A DNA stretch of 64,000 nucleotides from an uncultured Eggerthellaceae bacterium (GTDB taxonomy: Bacteria; Actinomycetota; Coriobacteriia; Coriobacteriales; Eggerthellaceae): positions 235,073 to 299,072 of the forward strand of contig CAKTUD010000002.1 in NCBI GenBank assembly GCA_934617425.1. The letters are read 5' to 3'. A model generated the notes under the pieces. The model was not told the DNA's origin. It ran no database searches and worked only from the letters and a program-made list of their open reading frames with translations. Positions 1 to 8,669 of this stretch are shown here, piece by piece (the stretch's first letter is position 1; the number at the start of each line of letters is the position of its first letter). Both the position numbers and the translations under genes were made by a program.

Positions 1-266
1 ACGAGATACGCACCGGCGTCGGCACGGGCGTGGCTATCATGGCCGTCATGGCCGGTGTCGGAGCGATCTCGCATTTCTCGATTGCGGGCGTCGCCAACAT
101 CGTCGAGCTTTTGATTTGCGTGGTGGTTGCGGCTATTACCTCGCCGTTGGCGGCGGCTATCGCCAATCACGTGAACACGCGCGCGATGTATCGAGTTACC
201 GGTGTCGTGCTGCTGATCTTGGGTGTTGTCGTGCTTGCTTTCTATATCGCCACGCAGATGCTTTAG
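1..266 (+). CDS. TauE/SafE-family permease, C-terminal fragment
   Basis: The reading frame is open from the left edge (first full codon at position 3) to a TAG at 264-266, so the gene starts outside the window. The visible 87 residues hold two or three hydrophobic segments. A short loop with polar residues (near IANHVNTRAM) precedes a final helix rich in Val and Leu, which is the usual ending of sulfite exporter TauE/SafE proteins. These are multi-pass inner-membrane permeases proposed to export sulfite, sulfoacetate or related anions. A second member of the family lies at 9422-10141. The substrate cannot be read from the sequence, and the family call rests on the C-terminal pattern only. Confidence 0.6.
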   Translation, partial: EIRTGVGTGVAIMAVMAGVGAISHFSIAGVANIVELLICVVVAAITSPLAAAIANHVNTRAMYRVTGVVLLILGVVVLAFYIATQML

Positions 267-426
267 TGCGTTAAAGTTTTCGTTTTGGCTACGAGGCAGG
301 TTATCGCGCTTGCAAGCGATTTAAGCGCTATCATGGGAAAAGAAGATGCGTCGCGAAGACGTTGCGCAAGCGGCTTCGCTGCGCTGGTCCTCAAGCATCG
401 ACGTCCCTATTGATAGGAGGCTTATC

Positions 427-900
427 ATGTTGTTCAAAAACATTTTGGTGCCCTACGACGGATCCGATCATGCCCAGCGTGCGCTCGCTATGGCGGCCGA
501 TCTCGCCGCCGATGCCCCCGACGCTAAGATCAACATCGTCAACGTCATAGCCACGTCCGACTTTTCGCCGAAATACGGCAAGGGCAATCCTTTCTGGCAT
601 CCTTATGACAGTATGGACGAGGCGTCTTATTCCAAGATGATTTCCGATGCTAAGCAAAGCGCCATCATCGATTTGAAGGCTGATCTTGCCCTTATGCTCG
701 AAAAGCTTGGCGACAAGGCCGTGGTCGACGTCATCACCAGCGCGGGAACGGGTGCGGGCGTCGTCGATTACGCCGCAGATCACGACTGCGATGTCATCGT
801 CATGGGAAGCCGTGGCCTGGGCGGTATCCGTGGGCTTCTCGGCAGCGTGAGCTACTCGGTGCTCGGCGAATCCGATTTACCTGTGATAGTAGTAAAGTAA
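427..900 (+). CDS. Universal stress protein (UspA family)
   Basis: A 157-residue single-domain Usp. The N-terminus KNILVPYDGSDHA is the first beta strand and loop of the fold. The C-terminal GSRGLGGIRGLLGSVSYSVL matches the G-2x-G-9x-G-(S/T) nucleotide-binding loop, so ATP binding is likely. Usp proteins are cytoplasmic and linked to stasis and stress; the exact role is unknown here. The start at 427 is chosen over the in-frame ATG at 346 because GATAGGAGG lies just upstream of it and the Usp fold begins immediately after it. The gene stands alone between the permease tail and mihF. Confidence 0.9.
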   Translation: MLFKNILVPYDGSDHAQRALAMAADLAADAPDAKINIVNVIATSDFSPKYGKGNPFWHPYDSMDEASYSKMISDAKQSAIIDLKADLALMLEKLGDKAVVDVITSAGTGAGVVDYAADHDCDVIVMGSRGLGGIRGLLGSVSYSVLGESDLPVIVVK

Positions 901-941
901 ATAGCCAGTTATTGTGTTGACGAATAAGAGCGTCATCTTTA

Positions 942-950
942 TGCTACTAT
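942..950 (+). promoter_or_regulatory. Extended -10 promoter upstream of mihF
   Basis: TGC followed by TACTAT forms an extended -10 element about 80 bases before the mihF start. No good -35 hexamer sits at 17 bases. The same TGCTA core precedes rplU, secA, ftsE and the small gene at 33889. The assignment is by pattern only. Confidence 0.4.
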
Positions 951-965
951 TCGTTTGCTGAAACA

Positions 966-988
966 AAGCCGCAGATAGATTGCGGCTT
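966..988 (+). promoter_or_regulatory. Hairpin in the mihF 5' leader
   Basis: AAGCCGCA (966-973) and TGCGGCTT (981-988) form an 8-bp perfect stem with a 7-base loop, followed by TAAAACG. It lies between the proposed promoter and the mihF ribosome-binding site. It could be an attenuator, a leader-stabilising stem, or the terminator of the upstream usp gene; the poor U tract argues against a strong terminator. Confidence 0.4.
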
Positions 989-1027
989 AAAACGAAATCG
1001 ATGATATCAAGCAAGGATGTGATACCA

Positions 1028-1339
1028 ATGGCGCTGCCCCAGATGACCGACGAGCAAAGGGCCGAGGCTCTTAAAAAGGCCGCTGCAACCCGCGCGAAGC
1101 GTGCCGAGTACAAAGAGCAGATCAAGACGGGCGAGCTTTCCGCCAAGAAGGCTTTCGACAAGATCGATGATCCTGCTTTGGGCAAGATGCGCGTGAAGCA
1201 GTTCATTGCGGCGTTCCCGGGTTACGGCAAAGTTACCACTGAAAAGCTTATGGCCGAGATCGGCATCGACGATTCTCGCCGTCTCACCGGCCTCGGCGAT
1301 CGCCAGAAGGAAGCTCTCATCGAGGTTCTTGATAAGTAA
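1028..1339 (+). CDS. mihF: Integration host factor, actinobacterial type (mIHF)
   Basis: A 103-residue basic nucleoid protein. It has the actinobacterial mIHF layout: an N-terminal helix rich in Ala, Lys and Arg, then a helix-two-turn-helix region with FPGYGKVTTEKLMAEIGI and the ending RRLTGLGDRQKEALIEVL. This family is unrelated to alpha/beta IHF of proteobacteria. It binds and bends DNA, was first found as the host factor for mycobacteriophage L5 integration, and is essential in mycobacteria. The ATG at 1028 is preferred over the in-frame upstream codon at 980 because AAGGATG lies upstream and the family begins near MALPQM. The gene is monocistronic, with a terminator directly after it. Confidence 0.93.
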   Translation: MALPQMTDEQRAEALKKAAATRAKRAEYKEQIKTGELSAKKAFDKIDDPALGKMRVKQFIAAFPGYGKVTTEKLMAEIGIDDSRRLTGLGDRQKEALIEVLDK

Positions 1340-1363
1340 TCGCTCTTGCGCGATAGTCTATCG

Positions 1364-1390
1364 AACCGCGTCCTTGGGGCGCGGTTTTTT
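1364..1390 (+). terminator. Rho-independent terminator of mihF
   Basis: AACCGCG (1364-1370) pairs with CGCGGTT (1380-1386), and the stem is followed by a run of T. It lies 24 bases after the mihF stop codon. Confidence 0.9.
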
Positions 1391-1458
1391 TCACCCAAAC
1401 AGGGCAAGCGTGAAAAGGGATATAGAGCAAACAAAGCAAGATTAGCGGTGCATGCAAG

Positions 1459-2784
1459 ATGGGCGTGAAGGGTAAAACAGATAAGAAAGCTCAAATAGAG
1501 AAAAGGGAAGAAACGACGAAGCTCGGAGATGCGAAGAAGGGCGCTCCAGCGCTTGAATCCATGTGGAACGCCTCGTTTGTCGCCCTTTTGCTCGTCAACT
1601 TCTTCCAATCGATGGGCACGCAGTTTGCGACGACCGTTATCCCGCTTTATGCGCGCGATATGGGGGCTGATGCGACCACGGTTGGTGTTGTGGTAAGCGC
1701 CTTTGCCATCACGGCGCTTTCGATCCGGCCGTTTTCGGGGCCGGCATTCGATAGTTTCTCAAAAAAGCGCCTTTATTTCCTTGCTTACGCCCTCAATGCG
1801 TTGGCGATGTTCCTATATGCGTTCGCCGCCTCGCCCGAGGCGCTGTTCGCGGTGCGTTTGCTGCATGGTATCGGGATCGGTTGCGCTGCCCCGCTGGGCA
1901 TGGCCTTGGTGAGTCGTGTGGTGCCAAGCTCGCGGCTGTCTAGTGGCGTGAGCTTTTATATGCTCGCGTTTTCGGTGGCGCAATCGGTGGGGCCCGCCTT
2001 TGCCGTTTGGATGTCGGGCATGTATGGATATTTCCCTACCTTCATTGCTGCGGGCTTATGCCTTACCGTGGCATGCTGCATCATCCCCTTCGTGAAGGTT
2101 AAGCCCGATGAGTATCGGCCGCCTTATAAAATCCGCTTCGATAGGATCTTCGCGAAGCAGGCGTTTGTTCCTGCCGCTTTGCTGTGCCTTATCGGTTGCG
2201 CTTTTTCGTGCACGGCATCGTTTTTGGTGATTTACGGAACCATGCTCGGCGTTGACGGTATCGGTTTTTATTTCACGGTGTATGCCGTTTGCCTGCTGGT
2301 CACGCGGCCGTTTTTCGGGAGGCTTTCCGACACTCACGGGACGAAGGTTATCTTGGTGCCGGCGTTTGTGGCGTTCGGTATTTCTTATCTGATCATCTCG
2401 CAGGCGACCACGCTTCCTATGTTCTTGCTGGCGGCTGTGGTCGGTTCGTGTGGATTTGGCATCTGCAACCCGCTTATCCAAGCGCTGGCATTGCGAATGG
2501 TTCCTGCCGAGCATACGGGCGCGGGAACCAACACCACTTATACCGGTTTGGACATCGGCAATCTTTTGGGTCCGGCGCTCGCTGGTTTGCTCGTCGATAT
2601 ATTCATTCCCGTTGCCCCGAACGAAGCCATGGCATATTCGTGGATGTGGCTATGTATGCTTATCCCTATCGCTTTGGCGTTGGTGCTGTATCTAACGCAA
2701 GTCAAGCGCATGGCTCGTTATGTGAAAGAAGCGGCGCATCACGAAGCCGCTCAAACGCGGGGGAGCGCTTCGGCGGAAAAATAG
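1459..2784 (+). CDS. MFS transporter
   Basis: A 441-residue protein with a charged N-terminal tail of about 30 residues (many Lys and Glu) followed by about 12 hydrophobic segments. The start of TM1 (FVALLLVNFFQSMGTQF), the loop SGPAFDSFSKKR after TM2, and the GRLSDTHGTK loop after TM8 are the conserved inter-helix motifs of the major facilitator superfamily. It is an inner-membrane secondary transporter of the MFS_1 drug or small-molecule type; the substrate cannot be predicted. No strong ribosome-binding site is visible before the ATG at 1459. It is a single gene with a strong hairpin after its end. Confidence 0.88.
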   Translation: MGVKGKTDKKAQIEKREETTKLGDAKKGAPALESMWNASFVALLLVNFFQSMGTQFATTVIPLYARDMGADATTVGVVVSAFAITALSIRPFSGPAFDSFSKKRLYFLAYALNALAMFLYAFAASPEALFAVRLLHGIGIGCAAPLGMALVSRVVPSSRLSSGVSFYMLAFSVAQSVGPAFAVWMSGMYGYFPTFIAAGLCLTVACCIIPFVKVKPDEYRPPYKIRFDRIFAKQAFVPAALLCLIGCAFSCTASFLVIYGTMLGVDGIGFYFTVYAVCLLVTRPFFGRLSDTHGTKVILVPAFVAFGISYLIISQATTLPMFLLAAVVGSCGFGICNPLIQALALRMVPAEHTGAGTNTTYTGLDIGNLLGPALAGLLVDIFIPVAPNEAMAYSWMWLCMLIPIALALVLYLTQVKRMARYVKEAAHHEAAQTRGSASAEK

Positions 2785-2868
2785 CGATACCCGCGCCCAA
2801 ATGCGGGTACTCTGGCGCATTGCGAAACGAAACCCTGGCACGCTTTCCCATCGATTCGTTGCAAATAC

Positions 2869-2905
2869 GAAGCCGTCATCCTGGAGGATGACGGCTTCTT
2901 TCGTT
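2869..2905 (+). terminator. Terminator after the MFS gene
   Basis: GAAGCCGTCATCC (2869-2881) and GGATGACGGCTTC (2886-2898) form a perfect 13-bp stem with a TGGA loop, followed by a T-rich stretch on the plus strand. It sits 85 bases after the MFS stop. The convergent apbC transcript would read the same stem without a U tail. Confidence 0.85.
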
Positions 2906-2946
2906 TCGGGATGATGCTCGTTGGTGGGACGCGCGTGAGTTGGAAG

Positions 2947-3810
2947 CTACTCGGCGGCGTCTTTTTTGGCGGGGATGGCAAGAATCTGGTCAATCACCAC
3001 GTCAAGTGCGCCTTCGACGTCGTAATCTTCGATTTTGCCTGCATCCACCAAGCTGGCGAAGCTCTGGTCGAGCGGCAGCTCAGCATGCGCGGGGATGCCG
3101 TAGCGCTTCGCCACCTCGGCGCCTTGCGGATTGCCGAAGATATAGTGCTTTTTGCCGCATTCGTCGCACTTGAAATAAGCCATGTTCTCCACCAGGCCAA
3201 GCACCGGCACGTTCATGGTGTTGGCGAGATTCACGGCTTTGCCCACGATCATGGCGACAAGCTCTTGCGGCGCCGACACAGTCACGATTCCGTCAAGGTT
3301 CATCGACTGCATGACGGTAAGGAAGATGTCGGATGTTCCCGGAGGCATATCCACTAGCAGGTAGTCGATCTCCTCCCAATTGGTCTGGCCGAAAAACTGC
3401 TTGAGCAGCCCGGTGACGACAGGGCCTCGCCAAGCCACAGGCGCGTCTTCCTCATCGAGCATCAGGTTGGTCGAGACCACTTCGATGCCGCTTTCGGTTG
3501 CAAAGGGGATGATGCCATCCTTATCGCCCATCAAGCGACCATGAAGCCCGAATGCCTTGGGGATGGACGGACCGGTGACATCGGCATCGAGAATGCCCAC
3601 CTTGTATCCGCGCTTGTTGAGCGCCGATGCTAAAAGGCAGGTGACGAGCGATTTGCCGACGCCGCCCTTGCCGGAAACCACGCCGACGACGTGAGCCACG
3701 TGGGCGCGTGCTGTCGATGCCTCCTCGCGCTCGGTGCGCGAACCGCAGCCTGAGGTGCCGCAGCTCGAGCAAGAGCCGTTGCATGAGCTAGGATTTTGAT
3801 TTTCTGACAT
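2947..3810 (-). CDS. apbC: Mrp/NBP35-family iron-sulfur cluster carrier ATPase
   Basis: A 287-residue P-loop ATPase of the Mrp/Nbp35 group, which holds and transfers [4Fe-4S] clusters to target enzymes in the cytoplasm. The deviant Walker A GKGGVGKS lies near residue 50. A CDEC pair near residue 220 is the usual bridging cluster site. An extra N-terminal Cys cluster (pattern C-x3-C-x2-C-x4-C, residues 9-19) resembles the N-terminal ferredoxin-like site of Nbp35 more than that of short bacterial Mrp. The ATG at 3810 is preferred over longer in-frame starts because AGAGAGG precedes it and conservation begins there. It is downstream of, and co-directional with, the glycan genes, with 34 bases between them. 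Confidence 0.93.
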   Translation of the reverse strand: MSENQNPSSCNGSCSSCGTSGCGSRTEREEASTARAHVAHVVGVVSGKGGVGKSLVTCLLASALNKRGYKVGILDADVTGPSIPKAFGLHGRLMGDKDGIIPFATESGIEVVSTNLMLDEEDAPVAWRGPVVTGLLKQFFGQTNWEEIDYLLVDMPPGTSDIFLTVMQSMNLDGIVTVSAPQELVAMIVGKAVNLANTMNVPVLGLVENMAYFKCDECGKKHYIFGNPQGAEVAKRYGIPAHAELPLDQSFASLVDAGKIEDYDVEGALDVVIDQILAIPAKKDAAE

Positions 3811-3844
3811 GAATAAACCTCTCTCGTCGAAGTTGTTGCCTCGA

Positions 3845-4477
3845 TTAATCGGTGCTCCTCTTTGCGTTTTGCGTCTCGCCCGCCGCATCGTCGGAAACGT
3901 AGATTCCTTCTTGCTTGAACACCGTTGCGAAGGTGCGGAAGAACACTTTCGCATCCAGTGCGAACGAAACATGCTTCACATAGTATACGTCCAGAGCGAG
4001 CCGGTCGTGCCACGGTAGTGAATTGCGCCCCATGACAGCCGCGTAGCCGGTGACCCCAGGCTTCACCGTGAGCTTGAGATGCTCTTCGCCGGTATAGAGT
4101 TCGGTTTCGCGGCGTAGATCGGGGCGCGGCCCGATAAGGCTCATATTGCCGATCAACACATTGAGGAACTGGGGAAACTCATCGATGCTTGTTTTGCGCA
4201 TGATGGCGCCTACGCGCGTCATACGCGGGTCGTCTGCCCCGTTGTAGGTCGATCCGTCGTCCATAACCAGATCGGGCGCGTTCACCTTCATGCTGCGAAG
4301 CTTGTACATGATGAAATCTTTGCCGTCTTTGCCAACGCGCGGGGCGTTGTAGAACACGGGGCCTCCATCTTCCAGCTTGATAGCGATGCCGAAGATCAAG
4401 ATGATGATTCCGACGGGAATCATCGCCAAGAGCCCGATGACGATATCGAGCGCGCGTTTAACGAAGCGTTGGTACAC
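3845..4477 (-). CDS. Sugar-phosphate transferase (PglC/WcaJ-like, monotopic)
   Basis: A 210-residue bacterial sugar transferase. It moves a phospho-sugar from a nucleotide sugar to undecaprenyl phosphate, the first membrane step of glycan assembly. One N-terminal hydrophobic re-entrant segment (residues about 10-35) is followed by GGPVFY, the MYKLRSM motif, the catalytic Asp-Glu of SIDEFPQF, and GNMSLIGPRP. The short length without extra TM helices fits PglC-type enzymes. The start is the GTG at 4477. It has AGGAG nine bases upstream and lies one base after the stop of the aminotransferase gene; the ATG at 4552 would force a 74-base overlap. It is probably translationally coupled to the upstream gene. 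Confidence 0.9.
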   Translation of the reverse strand: MYQRFVKRALDIVIGLLAMIPVGIIILIFGIAIKLEDGGPVFYNAPRVGKDGKDFIMYKLRSMKVNAPDLVMDDGSTYNGADDPRMTRVGAIMRKTSIDEFPQFLNVLIGNMSLIGPRPDLRRETELYTGEEHLKLTVKPGVTGYAAVMGRNSLPWHDRLALDVYYVKHVSFALDAKVFFRTFATVFKQEGIYVSDDAAGETQNAKRSTD

Positions 4478-4478
4478 G

Positions 4479-5729
4479 TTACTTGACTCCTGCGTTTTCC
4501 AAGGCACGGTATTCGCGGGCGAAGACATCGACGACGTAGTCGATGTCTTCATCGGTCAAAAGCGTGTGAAGCGGCAGCGTGATCTCGTTTTCGAATTGCG
4601 CGAGGGCGTTGGGGAAGTTCGCTATGTCGAACCCCATTTTCCTGTAAGCCGTCATCATCGGCAGCGGTTTGTAGTGGACGTTGGTCGCGATCCCCGCGTC
4701 TCCCATGCGCTCGATCAGCTGATTCCTGAAATCTATGGTTTTGCCGACAAGGCGGACGAGCATAAGATGCGCGCTCGACGCCCAGCCGCCCTGCTCGTCG
4801 CTGCCATAGTGCTCGATGATGTCGATCGGCAGCTTGGTTGCGTCAAAATTTGCCGTGTAGCGGTCGAATATCGCGCGGCGGCGTGCAAGAAGAGCGGGGT
4901 AGCGTTTGAGCTGGGCCGAGCCGACGCCTGCAGCGAGGTCGGTCATGTTGCATTTCCATCCGGGAAAAACGATGTCGTACTCCCAAGCCCCCGCTTTGGT
5001 TTTCGCCAGCGCATCTTTGTTCTGCCCATGCAGCGAAAGAAGCATGATCTGCTTGTAGATGGCTTCGTCGTCCTGTGTTCCGGGGCGCCAAGTGAGAGCG
5101 CCGCCTTCCGCCGTGGTGAGGTTTTTCACCGCATGAAACGAAAACGACGAGAAATCGGCGACGCAACCCGACGTCTTCCCATGACGAACCGCCCCCATGG
5201 AATGCGCGGCGTCGGCGATAACCGGTATGCGTTTGTAGGCGGCCTGGATATCGTTTTGCGGTCGCCAGCTCTCGCAGCGCGAATCGATCGCGGCGAAGAG
5301 CGTGTCGTAGTCGACCATCTTTCCGCCCAAATCGACGGGGACGATCGCTCGTGTGCGCGGCGTTATGGCGGCAGCCGCCTTCTCGTAGTCCATCTCGTAA
5401 GAGCCGGGCGCGCAGTCGATCATCACGGGAGTTGCGCCTACGTGGCAGATGGCCGAAGCGCTCGCGGTGTAGGTGTAGGCGGGAACGATCACCTCGTCGC
5501 CGGGGCCTATTCCCAAAACGCGCAGGGCGCACTCTTCTGCGGCGGTTGCCGACGCCAGCGCGGCGGTTTTCGGCGTGCCCATGAATGCGGAGAGCTCGCT
5601 CTCGAACCGTTTCGTTTTAGGGCCGGTGGTTATCCAGCCGCTTTTCAGAGCCTCGACAACTTGGTCGATCTCGGCTTGAGTGATGTCAGGCGGGCTGAAG
5701 GGAATCTGTCGTTTTGCATTTGCGCTCAT
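4479..5729 (-). CDS. DegT/DnrJ/EryC1-family PLP aminotransferase
   Basis: A 416-residue sugar aminotransferase. The N-terminus IPFSPPDITQAEIDQVVEAL and the segment VIVPAYTYTASASAI are typical. The PLP-binding Asp lies in VIADAAHSMGA and the Schiff-base Lys in SFHAVKNLTTAEGG. Members convert 4-keto (or 3-keto) nucleotide sugars to amino sugars. Beside a PglC-like transferase and a glycosyltransferase, a PglE-like role making UDP-4-amino-4,6-dideoxy sugar is plausible but not proven. The dehydratase and acetyltransferase expected for that pathway are not in the window. AAGGAG lies before the ATG at 5729. Confidence 0.92.
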   Translation of the reverse strand: MSANAKRQIPFSPPDITQAEIDQVVEALKSGWITTGPKTKRFESELSAFMGTPKTAALASATAAEECALRVLGIGPGDEVIVPAYTYTASASAICHVGATPVMIDCAPGSYEMDYEKAAAAITPRTRAIVPVDLGGKMVDYDTLFAAIDSRCESWRPQNDIQAAYKRIPVIADAAHSMGAVRHGKTSGCVADFSSFSFHAVKNLTTAEGGALTWRPGTQDDEAIYKQIMLLSLHGQNKDALAKTKAGAWEYDIVFPGWKCNMTDLAAGVGSAQLKRYPALLARRRAIFDRYTANFDATKLPIDIIEHYGSDEQGGWASSAHLMLVRLVGKTIDFRNQLIERMGDAGIATNVHYKPLPMMTAYRKMGFDIANFPNALAQFENEITLPLHTLLTDEDIDYVVDVFAREYRALENAGVK

Positions 5730-5769
5730 GGATGCTCCTTAGGATCTGGAATCGCAGGTGCGCGATGCG

Positions 5770-7092
5770 CTATTTAGTGAGATTGCGGATTAGACGCACG
5801 ATGGCTAGATACGAATGGCTCTGGTCGAACTGCTCGCGGGCGACCTCGCGTGCCCGAGCGCCCATGATGCGGCGTCTGTTGGGACGTTTTGCCAGGTCGA
5901 TGATGCCGTCGGCGAGCGCTTCGGGGTTTTCGGCAATGATATTCGTGCCGAAGCCGTCGGTTTCAACTTTTAGGCGGAACTCGAAGCTCGACCCGGTGTT
6001 GATCATCGGTTTCCCCGCGGCAAGGTAGTCGCCGATTTTGGTGACTATGCTTTGAGCTGCGTCTTTGCGCAGCGAATTGATCGTGAGATCCGATGCGGCG
6101 AGGAATGCGGCCATAAAGCCGTATTCGCAATAGCCGAGGAAATCGACCGGGGCATCGAGATCGCCCGCCAGCTTTTCGAGCTGGGGACGATTGGGACCGT
6201 CGCCCAGGATCTTCACGCGCATGTTCAGGTTATTTGCATCGGTCGATTCGATTTCGTCTCGAAGCGCTTTCTCGGAGAGGCCCTTCTCGGTTGCGATGGC
6301 TCGCTTGTCAAGGAGGGCTGCCGCGCGGATGAGCGTTTCGAGATCGTAGCTCGCGCCCAAGGTGCCCGCATAGGTTATCCAGAACTCGTCCTGCGGTTTT
6401 TGTATCTCTGACTTGTGCGCCGCCACGCCGTCGTCGAACTTCTTCAAGTCGTTGCCGACGTAGACGGTTATGCGGGGATAAGGCTTTTCGCGGTCCTTCT
6501 CGGGGCGCAAAGCGTATTCGTCCGAGGTGCCCACCGCGGCGGAAAGAAGCTGGTAAACGACATGGGCGTCGCGCTCAAACGGACGGAAGGCGATGTCGCT
6601 TACGACGGGGATGTTCAACACCATGCGCATGGCCTCGGGCCACAGATCGTTGATATCGGCGACGTAGGGCACGCCGTGTTCATCGGCTATCTCGGCGCAT
6701 ACACGAGCAACGTCGTTGGGCGGGATCTCCGAGTAAATGAGGTCGTAGGCGCATGTCGGGTCTTCGAAACAGCGGCCGAAATATGCGCGCAGATTCTTTG
6801 CCGCTTGCGCATGGCTGCGGATACGTCCGAGGTCGAGATTCTTTTTGTAGCCGGGTTCGTCGATGAACACCACGTTGTAGGGAAGGTTTTGGTAACACGG
6901 CTTGCTTTTATCGCGCTGTTGCTTTTCCCAATGCTGGAACGACGAGGTTATGAGATCGACTTCGAAGCCGTGCTCGACAAGCATTTCGGAGAGCTTGCGA
7001 AAGCGCGTGTAGCCGCGCGTCTCGTCGCCAAGCTTCACGCCCATGGTCACGATGGCCAGGCGTTTTCTCGCCGTATCTGCGGGTTTGGTCAT
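5770..7092 (-). CDS. Glycosyltransferase family 4 protein
   Basis: A 440-residue GT-B glycosyltransferase. The N-terminal Rossmann domain begins with RLAIVTMGVKLGDETRGYTRF. The C-terminal domain carries WITYAGTLGASYDLETLI and the late acidic/glycine segment KIGDYLAAGKPMI, as in GT4 enzymes that use nucleotide sugars. Its position upstream of the aminotransferase and PglC-like genes suggests it extends the same lipid-linked glycan. The start at 7092 has GAGG eight bases upstream. An alternative ATG at 7140 has no ribosome-binding site but lies just after a TACACT -10-like element, so a leaderless longer form is possible. The frame stays open far upstream, but that part overlaps glnA antisense and is not protein-like. 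Confidence 0.88.
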   Translation of the reverse strand: MTKPADTARKRLAIVTMGVKLGDETRGYTRFRKLSEMLVEHGFEVDLITSSFQHWEKQQRDKSKPCYQNLPYNVVFIDEPGYKKNLDLGRIRSHAQAAKNLRAYFGRCFEDPTCAYDLIYSEIPPNDVARVCAEIADEHGVPYVADINDLWPEAMRMVLNIPVVSDIAFRPFERDAHVVYQLLSAAVGTSDEYALRPEKDREKPYPRITVYVGNDLKKFDDGVAAHKSEIQKPQDEFWITYAGTLGASYDLETLIRAAALLDKRAIATEKGLSEKALRDEIESTDANNLNMRVKILGDGPNRPQLEKLAGDLDAPVDFLGYCEYGFMAAFLAASDLTINSLRKDAAQSIVTKIGDYLAAGKPMINTGSSFEFRLKVETDGFGTNIIAENPEALADGIIDLAKRPNRRRIMGARAREVAREQFDQSHSYLAIVRLIRNLTK

Positions 7093-7324
7093 GGCGCGCG
7101 CCTCGGTTGGTCGGGTGGGGTTTTCGCTGTCGCTAATCATGATTTCAGTGTAGCAAAGGCTATTTGAAGAAGTTCGCTTTTGCGTCTTCGTCGTTAAAAC
7201 TGCATTAAGCGATTTCGTGGCGATGCGCGTTTGGATAAAATACCAATATATGTAATTTGAAGGGCGCTGAGTTGATTTGCGCACGGCAGCGCATCGAACG
7301 GCTAGTGTGCAGAAGGGTGATCGC

Positions 7325-8668
7325 ATGGCAATGACGCCTGAGCAAGATTTCGTGATGAAGACCATCAAAGGCCGCGATGTCCATTTCGTGCGATTCTGGT
7401 TCACCGATGTTTTGGGGAACATGAAGTCGTTTGCGGTGAGCCCCTCGGAAATCGGCGGTGCGTTCAGCGACGGCATGGGTTTCGATGCCAGCTGCATCGC
7501 GGGCTTTTCACCCACCGAGGAATCAGACATGCTCGCGTTTCCCGATCCGAGCACCTTCCAGGTTCTTCCGTGGCGTCCCGAGTCGAACGCCGTGGCGCGC
7601 ATGTTCTGCGATATCCGTCGCCCTGATGGCCAAGCTTTTGAGGGCGACCCGCGCCATGTGCTGCGCAACATGGTGAAAAAGGCCGCCGATATGGGCTTTA
7701 TCTACAATGTCGGTCCCGAGCTCGAGTACTACTACTTCAAAGACCCCAACGGAACCGAGGTGCTCGACCACGGCGGGTATTTCGATCTCACCAGTCTCGA
7801 TTCGGCAAGCGATTTACGTCGCGACACCGTGCTTTCGCTTGAGAGCATGGGCATCCCCATCGAATACTCGCATCACGAGAACGGCCCTTCTCAGCACGAG
7901 ATAGACCTTCGTTACACCGACGCCCTCGACATGGCCGATGCCGTGATGACGTATCGTTTGGTGGTGAAGGAAATCGCCGTGAAGCATGGCGTGTATGCGT
8001 CGTTCATGCCCAAGCCGTTGCAGGATGCGCCCGGCAACGGCATGCACGTCCATCAAAGCCTTTCGGACATGGATGGCAACAACCTGTTCTTTGATGCATC
8101 CGATTCCACGGGTTACAACCTTTCCGACCTCGCCAAGCATTTCCTGGCGGGCATCTTGAAATATGCCCCCGAGTTCTGTTTAGTCACCAACCAATACGTG
8201 AATTCGTACAAGCGTCTTATCGCGCAAGACGAGGCGCCTGCATTTTTGAGTTGGGGGCAAAACAACCGCTCGGCCATGGTTCGCATCCCGGGCTATCGCC
8301 CCAATCGCGAGGATGCGTGCCGCATCGAGCTTCGCTTGCCCGATCCGGCTGCCAATCCCTACCTGGTTTTCTCGGCTATGCTCGCCGCCGGCCTTGCAGG
8401 CATCGAAGAGGGGCTTATGCCGCCCGACCCCATCGAAAGCCTCAACCTGTTCGAGCATTCGGAGAGCTGCCTTACCCAGCGCGGCCTGCGCAAACTTCCT
8501 GAAGATTTGGGCGAGGCCATCGAGTTGTTCGAGAATTCCGACCTTATGCGCGCAACGCTTGGCGATCACATCCATTCGTTTTTAGTGAAGGAGAAGAAGG
8601 CCGAGTGGATGGCATATTTGAGCAACGTCTCCCAATGGGAGCTCGATAGATATTTGGCGGTGTTGTAG
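7325..8668 (+). CDS. glnA: Glutamine synthetase, type I
   Basis: A 447-residue GSI enzyme that makes glutamine from glutamate, ammonia and ATP. Visible signatures are FTDVLGNMKSF (beta-grasp domain), GPELEYYYF (metal-binding Glu), GNGMHVHQSL (ATP-binding region) and NNRSAMVRIPGYR. The region where GSI-beta enzymes carry the adenylylated Tyr in an NLY motif reads instead as RGLRKLPEDLGEAIELF. This fits the GSI-alpha type, which is controlled by feedback and protein partners rather than by adenylylation. The ATG at 7325 has AGAAGGGTG upstream; the in-frame codon at 7277 lacks a site. It lies one base before the GlnR-like gene, so the two are almost certainly co-transcribed. Confidence 0.95.
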   Translation: MAMTPEQDFVMKTIKGRDVHFVRFWFTDVLGNMKSFAVSPSEIGGAFSDGMGFDASCIAGFSPTEESDMLAFPDPSTFQVLPWRPESNAVARMFCDIRRPDGQAFEGDPRHVLRNMVKKAADMGFIYNVGPELEYYYFKDPNGTEVLDHGGYFDLTSLDSASDLRRDTVLSLESMGIPIEYSHHENGPSQHEIDLRYTDALDMADAVMTYRLVVKEIAVKHGVYASFMPKPLQDAPGNGMHVHQSLSDMDGNNLFFDASDSTGYNLSDLAKHFLAGILKYAPEFCLVTNQYVNSYKRLIAQDEAPAFLSWGQNNRSAMVRIPGYRPNREDACRIELRLPDPAANPYLVFSAMLAAGLAGIEEGLMPPDPIESLNLFEHSESCLTQRGLRKLPEDLGEAIELFENSDLMRATLGDHIHSFLVKEKKAEWMAYLSNVSQWELDRYLAVL

Positions 8669-8669
8669 T

